Positions 39,873 through 49,289 of a stretch of DNA of 57,421 nt are shown piece after piece. This DNA is from an uncultured Lachnospiraceae bacterium. GTDB taxonomy: Bacteria > Bacillota > Clostridia > Lachnospirales > Lachnospiraceae. The stretch's first letter is position 1. Each line of letters opens with the position of its first letter. Under the pieces are notes generated by a model that was not told the origin of the DNA, ran no database searches, and saw only the letters and a list, made by a program, of their open reading frames with translations. The DNA is taken from the NCBI GenBank assembly GCA_910587765.1, contig CAJUNR010000026.1, forward strand, positions 1-57,421, read 5' to 3'. The position numbers were made by a program, and so were the translations under genes.

Positions 39873-42800
39873 ATGTCAGGAAAACGTTTGACGGCGCTGC
39901 TTTTGATCCTGTGTATGGCCCTAACGCTGCTTCCGGCGGATGTGCTGGCGGCGGAAGAGACAGAAATAACGGTGGAAGATGCGTCCGAAGCGGAAGAGAA
40001 TCATGCGGCGGATCTGCAGCCGGATGTCGGTACAGAGGCAGACGGGGAAGCTCCGAGTGCCGGGACGGAGCCGGAAGTACCGAAAGAGGAGCCGGATCTG
40101 TCGGCGCCGGAGAAGCCGGAAGAAGGGGAACTGGAGGAAGTAAGCGCAGCGTCTGATGATTCCCGGGTAAGTTATCCTGTTACGGGCGGGAATATTTACT
40201 TCGATCCGGAGAAAGGGGAGATTGTGGATTGCGATGAGAGCGTTATCTCGGCAGAGATCCCGTCGGTTATTAATAATGTCCAAGTGACCAGAATTGGTGA
40301 TTATGCGTTCCATAATTACCCTAAAAGTATTTTGACCAGCGTTAAAATGCCTGAAAGTGTAATCAGTATTGGCAGTCATGCATTTTGTGATTGTAGTAGT
40401 TTAAAGAACATTAATATTCCCGATAATGTGACTGATATTGATGAGTTTGCGTTTGGTGGTTGTAGTAGTTTGGAGAGCATAAATATTCCGAACAAAGTAA
40501 CGGACATTTCGTGCGTGTTTTGTGGTTGCAGCAGTTTGAAAAATATAGAAATTCCGTATGGAGTAACGGACATTGAGGGAGCTTTTAGCGGTTGCAGCAG
40601 TTTGAAAAATGTAGAAATTCCGTATGGAGTAACGGACATTGAAGGAGCTTTTAGCGGTTGCAGCAGTTTGAAAAATGTAGAAATTCCGAATAGCGTGAAG
40701 AATATGTGGGTTGCGTTTTCACATTGTAGTAGTTTAGAGAGTATAAAAATTCCGGACGAAGTGACGAAATTTGGTGGTTTTGAGTATTGCAACAATTTGA
40801 AGAGCATAATAATTTCGGATAGTGCAACGACAGATGACATTGGGAGATTTACTGGTTGTAGCAGTCTGGAGAGCATGATAATTCCGGATGGAGTGGTGAG
40901 AATTGATATGAAAGCGTTTGAAGGCTGCAGTAGTTTGAAAAGTATAATTATTCCTGACAGCGTGAAATCAATTGGTGAAAGTGCATTCGAGTATTGCAGC
41001 AGTATAAGTAGCATCAATATTCCAGATAGTGTGTCTCACATCGAAAGATATGCTTTTATTAATTGCAACAGTTTAAAGGATATTTATTATGGTGGAAGTA
41101 AGGAACAGTGGGATGATTGTTATCAAGGTATATATTCCATAGTTCCATCAGATTGTATGATTCATTATAATACAATCCTGCCAAAAACCGAAATCATCCT
41201 GAATCAGTCTAACATGCTGCTGACAGGAAAGCGAAACGCTCTCGCAGCCACCCTCACTGTCCAATGCACACAATCTGACATGTCCGGGACCGTTCGCTGG
41301 CGAAGCAGCAATCCGGCCGTGTTCTGCCTGACGGGTACGACGAGCAAGGCATATTCGGGGACGTCCACTCCGGTATACGTTTACGGCAATGCCGTCTCGG
41401 AAGGAACAACGGCGGTTACCGTCCAAACGGACGGCGGTGCTTCGACTACCTTTGACATTACGGTTTCGGATACGGCGATTGTTGTAGAATCGGTCCGCAC
41501 AGTGATGCTCGGAGGTGAGAGTATGGCTGCGGCGGAACTGGCGGTGCTCTGCGCCGGGGAAGACGTCTCCGGAACCGTCAGTTGGCAGAGCGGTGATCCG
41601 GCTGTGTTTGAGCTGACCGGAGCCTCGGAAGCCGCATACAGCGGCGCACGCACCGAACTGAGCGTAACCGGCAGAGGACTAAAGATGGGCAGATCCACCA
41701 TTACGGTTCGTACGGGTACGGGTGTATCAAAGTCCTTTGAGGTTTGGGTATCCGGCAGTGTCCTGCGCCTCTCTGAATGGAACGCGCAGACGCGCAGCAT
41801 CCGTTTTTATGCGGACGGGCTGGATTCGATCATCAGTCCTTACGTCGTTACCGATTCTTCGAGCCTGCCCGCGGATCTACAGGAGTTGGTCGGGGAGTAT
41901 GTGCTGGTCACCGCGAAGCCTGGTGAAGACGGCAGGAACAGGGAGATCGGTTCGATTCAGCCTGTAACGAGCAAAGTAGGCCGGCTGACAAAGATTACGG
42001 ATGCAGAAGCGGTCATCGACGGCAGCGTGTATCCGCTGGATATGGCTATAAATATGGGGGATCATTCTCTGGGAGAGGATGTGATCTACCATCTCTATCA
42101 GGACCGGTTGATCGGCGTTCGCTTCCTTAATCGAATTTGCGGTACTCTGGAAGAATGGAATTTTACGAAACGAACAGTTACGATCGACCGCTGTAACTAT
42201 CAGACAAACAGCTTGACGAATATGGATTTTCTCGCGAATATTTCGCAGATGCTGGACTTGAAGGTTATCTGCCGTTCGGTGGATGGTCTGGTGCTTGATC
42301 TGACGGTCGATTCGGAGATCTGTCTGTACGCCGGGAAGAGGAAGATCGGCATCTATAAAGGCGATATCGGTAAGGCGGATACGGCGATGGTCAAAGCGGA
42401 TCTGACGTTTGCGGCCGGGACCGTGGAGATGTCCTGGACCTGGAGTACCAGTGACAGCAGCATTGTGGCGTTTGACCCGAACGGGAAAGAAAGCGAAAGC
42501 GGTTCCAGGGAAGGGGCGGCGCCCGCGAAAGAGAGTGCTTCTGTTACTTTGTACGGAAGGAAAAGCGGAACGGCGGAGATTACATGTACGCTGGCGGACG
42601 GTACGGAGAAATCCGTCGCCATACAGGTCTTTTCTGAAGAAGAACAGAAGATACAGGAACTGGTGAGGGCATGGCAGGATGCTTATCAGCAGTATAATCA
42701 AGCGCTGGAGCAGACTCTCGGCGATAAAGTCCGGGTGGAGGCTAAATCGGAGGAGGATCGGGCAACCTTCAGGGAACTGGCGGACCGGCTGGAGAAGGAT

Positions 42801-44486
42801 CTGGAAAGTAAATACGGAATCCAGCTTGGCTATGTGACGACGGATGAAGCGAGAACGTATTTCTGCAGAGCGCTTCTGGAAATGTTTGCGACGGAGACGA
42901 GCCTGCAGTTTGCGATGGCGGATATTGACGTCGGCAATGTAGACCAAATTCCAACAAAGATCGTCAAGGAAATCTGCAAAAAAATCGCTGGAAGCAGCTA
43001 CATCTACAAAGAAGGGGATGCGGTGGTTACGATTCACATGACCAATGCAGCTTCCGCCAGATTCGGAAGCGCTTCCTATCGGAAGGGACGAGATTCTGCC
43101 ACGATGGTAATTACGAGTACTGTGGATAAGACCTCGGAGATCGTACAGGACTATATGCTGCAGGTACTGGAGTTGGACCGGAAAGCGGCGAACCAGACTT
43201 ACAAAGAGTTATACACAGCATTGAGCAGAAGTCTTTTCGGGAAAAGTCCCGGGGAACTTGTAAAGACAGCGCTTACGTCCAAAGTCAGAGGACAATTGGA
43301 CAAGCTGAAAGGATTTGGCTTTGGAGACGTGGGGACTGCGCTGAACAGTTGTTATAATTTTTATTCGCATACGCAGAGGCTGACGCAGGGAGATTTCAGG
43401 GACCCGGAACAGGTTCTGAACTCCATTCAAAATATCGAATTTCGGAATCCGTCCGCGGCGGAGAAGATTACGGAAAAAGCGGTAAACAAGGCCATGGATG
43501 CATTGGAAACAGCGCAGGATGACCTGGTGGAAGCATTGGAGGCGTATGTATACGGTAAACCGGTCAGCACGAAGAAAGAAAACTGGATCAGTAAAGCGGG
43601 GTCATTCTTCAGTGCCCTGTTTCAGTGTCCGGTCAGTGTGGAAGTCTATGACAGTACCGGAAAGCAGGTTGGCTACGTGGGGGATGACGGGCTCTGGTAC
43701 GATGATTCTGTTTATATCCGGCGGATCGGAGAGACAAAGGCGGTCTATTCTTCCGGAGGGGCATTGTCTTTTAGGTTGACGGGTACAGATTATGGCATGC
43801 TGAACTGTACGTTTGAGGAATATGCAGACGGAAACGTAGCCGGCAGAACCAATTATTACGATATTCCGTTATATGAAGGAAAGGATATCACAGCCGATAT
43901 CGGGGATGCCGGCGGGATTTCAGTAAGTACACAGGATGCGCCGATCTCTTCGGATGAGAAGATCGAGTCGGCACAGTATGAGTCGGAATCGGTCGATATT
44001 GTCTGTGATACGGATCACACGCTTGGCGGAGAACTGCTGGGAGGCGGCCGTTATGTACGCGGTGATGCGGTGGCAGTTAGTGCGGTGGCGGATGAAGGAT
44101 ACCGGTTCCAGGCATGGATGGACGACAAGGGCGCGCTGTTGTCTGTTACGGCTCTTTATGAGTTCACGGCAAGGGATAATATGACGCTCACGGCTCTGTT
44201 CGTCAAAGATAGCGACGGTGAAGGGAGTGTATCGGCTGTTCTGCTGGAATCAGAAGGGAGTACGGATACGGTACAGGTAGAGGACCCTTCCGGCGTTCTT
44301 GAGGACGGGGCAAACGTGATTGCCGCCTGTTATGAGGACGGGCGGATGACAGACGCCGTTTCCGGCAGTCTTGCGTCTGGGAGCGGAATTGTCTGTTTTT
44401 CCAAAGCGATTGACAGCAGTTGGATTTTATATTTCCTGGATTCCGGTTATGCGCCTCTCTGCGGGAAAGTTTTTCTGCGGGAATGA
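39873..44486 (+). CDS. Giant BspA-type leucine-rich-repeat secreted protein
   Basis: 1537 aa. The signal peptide ends near VLAA-EET and is followed by an acidic linker. Residues about 135-415 hold roughly a dozen LRR_5 units (AFxGCSSLKNIxIPxxVTDI), encoded by visibly AT-richer DNA. Two of the units are near-identical (see the repeat at 40546-40680). Then come Ig-like Big_2 modules (NMLLTGKRNALAATLTVQC; TVMLGGESMAAAELAVLC), a long mixed region with helical segments, and a C-terminal InlB-like unit (GYRFQAWMDDKGALL then TLTALFV). There is no obvious cell-wall anchor. GAGGAGG precedes the ATG and only 33 bp separate it from the previous gene. BspA-type LRRs bind host proteins in other species. 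Confidence 0.8.
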   Translation: MSGKRLTALLLILCMALTLLPADVLAAEETEITVEDASEAEENHAADLQPDVGTEADGEAPSAGTEPEVPKEEPDLSAPEKPEEGELEEVSAASDDSRVSYPVTGGNIYFDPEKGEIVDCDESVISAEIPSVINNVQVTRIGDYAFHNYPKSILTSVKMPESVISIGSHAFCDCSSLKNINIPDNVTDIDEFAFGGCSSLESINIPNKVTDISCVFCGCSSLKNIEIPYGVTDIEGAFSGCSSLKNVEIPYGVTDIEGAFSGCSSLKNVEIPNSVKNMWVAFSHCSSLESIKIPDEVTKFGGFEYCNNLKSIIISDSATTDDIGRFTGCSSLESMIIPDGVVRIDMKAFEGCSSLKSIIIPDSVKSIGESAFEYCSSISSINIPDSVSHIERYAFINCNSLKDIYYGGSKEQWDDCYQGIYSIVPSDCMIHYNTILPKTEIILNQSNMLLTGKRNALAATLTVQCTQSDMSGTVRWRSSNPAVFCLTGTTSKAYSGTSTPVYVYGNAVSEGTTAVTVQTDGGASTTFDITVSDTAIVVESVRTVMLGGESMAAAELAVLCAGEDVSGTVSWQSGDPAVFELTGASEAAYSGARTELSVTGRGLKMGRSTITVRTGTGVSKSFEVWVSGSVLRLSEWNAQTRSIRFYADGLDSIISPYVVTDSSSLPADLQELVGEYVLVTAKPGEDGRNREIGSIQPVTSKVGRLTKITDAEAVIDGSVYPLDMAINMGDHSLGEDVIYHLYQDRLIGVRFLNRICGTLEEWNFTKRTVTIDRCNYQTNSLTNMDFLANISQMLDLKVICRSVDGLVLDLTVDSEICLYAGKRKIGIYKGDIGKADTAMVKADLTFAAGTVEMSWTWSTSDSSIVAFDPNGKESESGSREGAAPAKESASVTLYGRKSGTAEITCTLADGTEKSVAIQVFSEEEQKIQELVRAWQDAYQQYNQALEQTLGDKVRVEAKSEEDRATFRELADRLEKDLESKYGIQLGYVTTDEARTYFCRALLEMFATETSLQFAMADIDVGNVDQIPTKIVKEICKKIAGSSYIYKEGDAVVTIHMTNAASARFGSASYRKGRDSATMVITSTVDKTSEIVQDYMLQVLELDRKAANQTYKELYTALSRSLFGKSPGELVKTALTSKVRGQLDKLKGFGFGDVGTALNSCYNFYSHTQRLTQGDFRDPEQVLNSIQNIEFRNPSAAEKITEKAVNKAMDALETAQDDLVEALEAYVYGKPVSTKKENWISKAGSFFSALFQCPVSVEVYDSTGKQVGYVGDDGLWYDDSVYIRRIGETKAVYSSGGALSFRLTGTDYGMLNCTFEEYADGNVAGRTNYYDIPLYEGKDITADIGDAGGISVSTQDAPISSDEKIESAQYESESVDIVCDTDHTLGGELLGGGRYVRGDAVAVSAVADEGYRFQAWMDDKGALLSVTALYEFTARDNMTLTALFVKDSDGEGSVSAVLLESEGSTDTVQVEDPSGVLEDGANVIAACYEDGRMTDAVSGSLASGSGIVCFSKAIDSSWILYFLDSGYAPLCGKVFLRE
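40546..40680 (+). repeat. Tandem duplication of one LRR unit
   Basis: Two adjacent copies of a 66-bp unit encoding IPYGVTDIEGAFSGCSSLKN are almost identical at DNA level (for example gagggagc against gaaggagc), while other LRR units have diverged. This points to recent in-frame expansion. Confidence 0.85.
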
Positions 44487-44557
44487 GACTGCAGGTACGG
44501 AAAACGGCAATCCATTGAGCACGGTTTGTGGGGGTGGAAGAACGGAGGAAGGAGCAG

Positions 44558-45604
44558 ATGAATAAGAAACGGATGATGAACAGACGAACAAGGACGGCTG
44601 TTTTTGGAATGATATTCACAAGTCTACTGGCTGGGTATATTCTCTGGTACCATATTGATCTTCAGAACCGCTCCTGCACGAGACAGCTTTTTGCCATGGA
44701 TACGTTCATGGAGTTCACGGCGTACGGGCGGGACAGCGGGGAAGCGGTGGAGGAAGCGATGGCGGAGGTGCGGCGGCTGGACGCGCTCCTGTCGACGGGC
44801 AGTCCGTCCAGCGAGGTGTCCCGCCTCAATGCCTCCGGGAGCGGGCAGTTGTCGGAGGACGGCAGGATTCTTCTGGAAAGCGCGCTCACGATCTATGAGG
44901 AAACCGGCGGCCTGTTTGACCCGACGATCTATCCGCTGATGCAGCTCTGGGGGTTTCCGGCGCAGGAATACCATGTGCCCTCGGAGGCGGAACTGGCGGA
45001 GGTCCTTCCGCTGGTGGACGCGTCGAAGGTGAGGCAAAGCGGCGCGGAAGTGGCGCTGGCAGAGGGGCAGAAGGTGGATTTCGGCGGGATTGCCAAAGGC
45101 TACACGTCGGCGCGGATGATGGAGATTTTCCGCTCGCACGGGATCGCGTCGGGGATGGTCAGCCTGGGCGGTAACGTACAGGTGATCGGGCGGAAGCCGG
45201 ACGGAAGCCGCTGGCAGGTCGGCATCCAGGATCCGGACGGCCCGCAGGGGAGCGTAATCGCGGGCGTGGAGGCGGAGGATCAGGCGGTCGTCACGTCCGG
45301 CGGTTACGAGCGTTATTTTGAGGAGGACGGGAATACGTACATCCACATCCTCGATCCGCGGACCGGCCGCCCGGCGGACGGGGATCTGAAATCCGTGACC
45401 GTCGTGTCCGCGGACGGGACGCTGGCGGACGCGCTGTCCACGTCGCTGTATCTCATGGGAAGCGGGGACGCGGTGGAATACTGGGAGAAGCACAGAGAAG
45501 ATTTTGAGATGGTGCTGATTACCGATCAGGGAGAACTCCTGGTGACCCAGGGGCTTGGCGGCGGTTTTTGGTCGGAAGAGGATTATACGGTGGTCGGAGG
45601 GTGA
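44558..45604 (+). CDS. apbE: FAD:protein FMN transferase ApbE
   Basis: 348 aa. An N-terminal signal anchor (TAVFGMIFTSLLAGYILWY) places it on the outer face. AMDTFMEFTAYG, then VDFGGIAKGYTSARMMEIF, then MVSLGGNVQVIG bind FAD, and HILDPRTGRPADG with TLADALSTSLYLMG completes the active site with its Mg-binding residues. The enzyme attaches FMN to Thr in secreted or membrane flavoproteins (Rnf, Nqr, FMN_bind). No FMN-binding partner lies in the window. AAGGAG precedes ATG 44558. It follows the LRR gene by 71 bp, so it may be cotranscribed. Confidence 0.93.
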   Translation: MNKKRMMNRRTRTAVFGMIFTSLLAGYILWYHIDLQNRSCTRQLFAMDTFMEFTAYGRDSGEAVEEAMAEVRRLDALLSTGSPSSEVSRLNASGSGQLSEDGRILLESALTIYEETGGLFDPTIYPLMQLWGFPAQEYHVPSEAELAEVLPLVDASKVRQSGAEVALAEGQKVDFGGIAKGYTSARMMEIFRSHGIASGMVSLGGNVQVIGRKPDGSRWQVGIQDPDGPQGSVIAGVEAEDQAVVTSGGYERYFEEDGNTYIHILDPRTGRPADGDLKSVTVVSADGTLADALSTSLYLMGSGDAVEYWEKHREDFEMVLITDQGELLVTQGLGGGFWSEEDYTVVGG

Positions 45605-45619
45605 GGTGCAGGCGCTGGC

Positions 45620-47356
45620 CTACACCTGCCGGATCCCGCTGATGTCCGAATCAATCATCATCGAGTAGTTGGTGTAGTAGACGACAAAGCCCGGTTTGGA
45701 GCCGTTGGGCTTTTTGACGTGTTTCTTCTCCACATAGTCGATCTCCACCTTGTCGGCGCCGCGGTTGCTGGAATAGTAAGCGGCCAGTCTCGCGGCTTCC
45801 TCAAACGTGCGGTCGGGCAGTTCTTCTCCGTTGGACTGGACGATCACATGGGAACCGGGAGCGCCTTTGGCGTGGAACCACCAGTCGTTTCCTCTGGCGG
45901 TCTGGAAAGTCAGTTCGTCGTTCTGCAGATTGTTTTTGCCCACATACATGTGGTAGCCGTCGCCGGAGATATAGTGAAAAGGTCTGGAAGTGATCTTCGG
46001 GCGTCTGCTGCCGGGATTCCGTTTCCGGATATAGCCGGATTCCATCAGTTCTTCCCGGATCTGGACCAGATCCTCCTCGAGAAGCGCGATGTCCAGCGCG
46101 TTCTGCACGGAGCGCAGATGTTCGATCTCGGCTGCGGTCTCCTCCAGAAGTTTGGTGACCGCTTCGCAGGTTCTCTTTAATTTCCCGTATTTGTCAAAAT
46201 ATTTCTTCGCGTTTTCCTGAACCGGAATCTGCGGATCCAGGGGAATCGTGACGGTTTCGCCGGTATAATAATTGAGCGCCTCGAAGCTATTGCTTCCCTG
46301 TTCCACGCCGTAGCCGTACGTGTTGATCAGTTCGCCCCAGACGCGGTATTTTTCCCGTTTTTCCGTGTCTTTTAACTGCTTTGCCTGCAGGTCGTACTTT
46401 TTCACGTTGCGTTCCAGCGCCGTCTGCACGATTCGGCGCAGATCCGTGGATTTCTGGCGGATGCGGGTCAGCGTATTCTTCTCCGCGTAATACTGCTCCA
46501 GCATTTCGGAGACGGAAGGGAAGCGTTCCCTGCGGAAATGTTCGTAGACGGTCAGCGGCAGGCAGGAAAATTCCACGGGCGTTTTTCCGTCATAATAGAT
46601 GACCGGTTCATATTCGCCGGACCGGAGCGGTTCCAGATAGCGGGCGAAGGTCCGGTACAGGTGCACCAGCGCTTCTCTGCCGCAGGAAGACGCCGCGCGG
46701 TCCGAGTCAAGCGAAGCCCGGGCGCAGATCTCCTCGGCGGCGACGGGACTCAGGCCCGTGAGGGAGGTGTAAAGCGCTTTGGAAAGCTTCAGGGCTTTCC
46801 GGCCCACCAAAGCGGTGAAGGCTTCCTCCGTGATGCTCAGCGGATCCGCTTTCTCCTGCGTATCCGGGATGAAATATTCCCGCCCCGGCAGCACCTCCCG
46901 CACGGAACTCATCTGGGCGGATACGTGTTTGATGCTGTCGATGATCTGATCCTGATCCGTACAGAAGATGATGTTGCTGTGTTTTCCCATGATCTCCACG
47001 ATCAGGTATTTCCGGCACAGGTCGCCCATCTCATCGAGATGTTCGATCTCGAAGCGCAGGATTCGTTCGAGAGTGGGCTGGGTGACGGAGAGAATCCGTC
47101 CGCCGCTGATATGCTTGCGCAGCAGCATGCAGAAGTTGGGCGCGGTCAGGGGACTCGTCTTGTTTTTTTCCGTCAGATAGATGAGCGGGAGGCTCGCGCC
47201 CGCCGACAGCAGAAGCCGGAAACTGCCCTCCCTCGTCTTCACGGTCAGGAGCAGTTCGTCCGCCTCCGGCTGCGCGATTTTGGCGATTCGTCCGCCGGCC
47301 AGTTTATTCTGTAATTCATGCGCCATGCATGAAATCGTAATGCCGTCCAATGCCAT
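45620..47356 (-). CDS. rqcH: Ribosome quality-control NFACT protein RqcH
   Basis: 578 aa. NFACT-N domain (MALDGITISCMAHELQNKLA; GGRIAKIAQP; FCMLLRKHI), HhH and coiled-coil middle, and C-terminal NFACT-R (DUF814) domain (GNDWWFHAKGAPGSHVIV; SNRGADKVEIDYV; KPGFVVYY). It binds stalled 50S-peptidyl-tRNA complexes and adds C-terminal alanine tails; older names are FbpA and fibronectin-binding protein. GGAGAA precedes the ATG. Convergent with apbE, only 15 bp apart. The dispersed repeat copy 2 lies upstream. Confidence 0.94.
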   Translation of the reverse strand: MALDGITISCMAHELQNKLAGGRIAKIAQPEADELLLTVKTREGSFRLLLSAGASLPLIYLTEKNKTSPLTAPNFCMLLRKHISGGRILSVTQPTLERILRFEIEHLDEMGDLCRKYLIVEIMGKHSNIIFCTDQDQIIDSIKHVSAQMSSVREVLPGREYFIPDTQEKADPLSITEEAFTALVGRKALKLSKALYTSLTGLSPVAAEEICARASLDSDRAASSCGREALVHLYRTFARYLEPLRSGEYEPVIYYDGKTPVEFSCLPLTVYEHFRRERFPSVSEMLEQYYAEKNTLTRIRQKSTDLRRIVQTALERNVKKYDLQAKQLKDTEKREKYRVWGELINTYGYGVEQGSNSFEALNYYTGETVTIPLDPQIPVQENAKKYFDKYGKLKRTCEAVTKLLEETAAEIEHLRSVQNALDIALLEEDLVQIREELMESGYIRKRNPGSRRPKITSRPFHYISGDGYHMYVGKNNLQNDELTFQTARGNDWWFHAKGAPGSHVIVQSNGEELPDRTFEEAARLAAYYSSNRGADKVEIDYVEKKHVKKPNGSKPGFVVYYTNYSMMIDSDISGIRQV

Positions 47357-47450
47357 AAAAAAATTCTCCTTTTATAAAATCGTAATTACTGTTCAGATAT
47401 ACCGTTTCTCAGCCCGGCGCGGACAGATTTTCTTGAAAGCCCCACCCTGA

Positions 47451-47644
47451 TTACTGTTCACACCCACGCCATCCGGACGCCCGACGCGGGCAGCACATCC
47501 TTCCAGACCCCGCTCGCGCTTAATGAAGGGACGCAGCGGTACTAAGGCGCGAAAAGACCGCGCCTAAGAACCGGCGCCCTTCAATGGGTCTTTCAGGATG
47601 AGCTGCCCGCATCGGGCTGAAACCAGCGTAGATGTGAACAGTAA
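47451..47644. repeat. Dispersed structured repeat, copy 2
   Basis: Outer perfect 12-bp inverted ends TTACTGTTCACA (47451-47462) and TGTGAACAGTAA (47633-47644) enclose the same palindromic core as 121-300, about 90 percent alike by eye in the core. Changes relative to copy 1 include T-G to C-G and G-T to G-C within the outer stem, alongside one C-A and one A-A mismatch. There is no coding potential. The remaining part of the 410-bp gap between rqcH and yicC holds only the yicC promoter. Confidence 0.85.
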
Positions 47645-47684
47645 CCCACCCCGAGGCGCCGGTAAACTTACCAGCCCATTATAA

Positions 47685-47713
47685 TTGACAAGATTTAGAA
47701 AATCAACTATAAT
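47685..47713 (+). promoter_or_regulatory. Perfect SigA promoter of the yicC-gmk-rpoZ-ptsI operon
   Basis: TTGACA (47685-47690), a 17-bp spacer and TATAAT (47708-47713), 53 bp before the yicC ATG. Confidence 0.92.
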
Positions 47714-47766
47714 AAATACAACTATGGCGGACATATGCAGCGCCTGGATGATGGGAAAGATGAGAT

Positions 47767-48645
47767 ATGATTAAAAGTATGACCGGCTTCGGCCGCTGTG
47801 AGGTCTCGGAGGGAGACCGGAAGATCACGGTTGAGATGAAATCAGTGAATCACCGCTACCTGGACGTGAGCATGAAGATGCCGAAAAAGCTGAATTATTT
47901 TGATTCGGCGATCCGCGGAATCCTGAAAGAGTATGTACAGAGAGGAAAAGTGGATGTCTATATTACGTATGAAGATTTAAGCGCGGGCGACGCGGCGCTG
48001 TCCTATAACAGGAAGATTGCGGCTCAGTATGTGGAATATTTCCGTCAGATGGAGGAGCAGTTCGGACTGAAGAACGACATGCAGGTGTCCGTCCTGGCGC
48101 GCTGCCCGGAAGTGCTGGTGATGGAGGAGCAGAGGCCGGACGAGGAGGAGATCCGCCATCTTCTGGAGCAGGCGGTGCGGGGCGCCTGCGAGAAGTTCGT
48201 GGAGACGCGGACGCGGGAAGGGCAGACGCTGCGGGAGGATCTGCTGCAGAAGCTGGAGGAGATTCTGCAGACGGTTGCCTTCGTGGAAGAACGTTCGCCG
48301 CAGATTCTTGCGGAGTACCGGCAGAAGCTTGAGGCGAAAGTGAAAGAGCTGCTGGCGGACGCGCAGATCGACGAGAACCGGATTGCGGCTGAGGTGACGA
48401 TTTTTGCCGACAAGATCTGTGTGGACGAGGAGATCGTCCGCCTGAGAAGCCATGTGGAGGCCATGAAGGCCGCGCTGGAGCACGGCGAAGGCGTCGGGCG
48501 CAAGCTGGATTTTATTGCACAGGAGATGAACCGCGAGGCCAATACAACGCTCTCCAAAGCGAATGATCTGGAAGTCTCCAGCCGCGCCATCGACCTGAAG
48601 ACCGCGATCGAGAAGGTGCGCGAACAGATTCAGAATATAGAATAG
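47767..48645 (+). CDS. yicC: YicC-family endoribonuclease
   Basis: 292 aa, family length. MIKSMTGFGRCEV and VEMKSVNHRYLDVSMKMPK are diagnostic at the N-terminus, and GRKLDFIAQEMNREANTTLS is diagnostic near the C-terminus (DUF1732). E. coli YicC cleaves RNA and takes part in sRNA decay. In Clostridia it usually precedes remA/extA, gmk and rpoZ; here remA is missing and gmk follows after 8 bp. Confidence 0.93.
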   Translation: MIKSMTGFGRCEVSEGDRKITVEMKSVNHRYLDVSMKMPKKLNYFDSAIRGILKEYVQRGKVDVYITYEDLSAGDAALSYNRKIAAQYVEYFRQMEEQFGLKNDMQVSVLARCPEVLVMEEQRPDEEEIRHLLEQAVRGACEKFVETRTREGQTLREDLLQKLEEILQTVAFVEERSPQILAEYRQKLEAKVKELLADAQIDENRIAAEVTIFADKICVDEEIVRLRSHVEAMKAALEHGEGVGRKLDFIAQEMNREANTTLSKANDLEVSSRAIDLKTAIEKVREQIQNIE

Positions 48646-48653
48646 GATAGAAT

Positions 48654-49286
48654 ATGACCAGACAGGGAATATTGATTGTGGTATCCGGGTTTTCCGGAGC
48701 AGGAAAAGGTACGATTATGCGGGAACTGATGCGCAGATACGGACAGTACGCATTATCCGTATCTGCGACTACCCGTGCGCCGAGAACGGGCGAGACAGAG
48801 GGAAAGGACTATTTTTTCAAGACGAGAGAAGCGTTTGAGCAGATGATCAGGGACGGCGAACTGATCGAATACGCGTGTTATGTGAATCATTATTACGGGA
48901 CTCCGAGAGCGTATGTGGAAGAGATGCTGGCTCAGGGAAGGGACGTGATCCTGGAGATCGAGATCCAGGGCGCCCGCAAGATCAGGCAGCAGTTCCCGGA
49001 AGCGGTGCTTTTGTTTGTGACGACGAAGGATGCGCAGACGCTCAGAGAGCGGCTGGCAGGCCGCGGCACGGAGACGCCGGAGGCGATTGCCCAGAGGCTG
49101 GAGAGAGCCGTGCAGGAGTCCGAAGGAATTGAGGAATACGATTATCTGGTGGTCAATGACGAGCTGGAAACCTGCGTGGAAGAGATTCACGCCGTCATTG
49201 AGAGCGAGCACCGGAGGATTCGATATCATATGGAGCTTGTGAATAAAGTGAGAGAAGAACTGAGAAGTTTTTCGAAAGGAGAATAA
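48654..49286 (+). CDS. gmk: Guanylate kinase
   Basis: 210 aa. The P-loop is GFSGAGKGTI. The GMP-binding region SATTRAPRTGETEGKDYFF and the lid segment RLAGRGTETPEAIAQRL are complete. It converts GMP to GDP with ATP and so supplies GTP and ppGpp precursors. Only 8 bp follow the yicC stop and 3 bp precede rpoZ, a tightly packed operon. Confidence 0.97.
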   Translation: MTRQGILIVVSGFSGAGKGTIMRELMRRYGQYALSVSATTRAPRTGETEGKDYFFKTREAFEQMIRDGELIEYACYVNHYYGTPRAYVEEMLAQGRDVILEIEIQGARKIRQQFPEAVLLFVTTKDAQTLRERLAGRGTETPEAIAQRLERAVQESEGIEEYDYLVVNDELETCVEEIHAVIESEHRRIRYHMELVNKVREELRSFSKGE

Positions 49287-49289
49287 TTT

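Noticed and set aside
45604..45632. Hairpin between convergent apbE and rqcH as a terminator
   Set aside because: An AGGTGCAGGC/GCCTACACCT stem exists but overlaps the end of rqcH and has no T tract.
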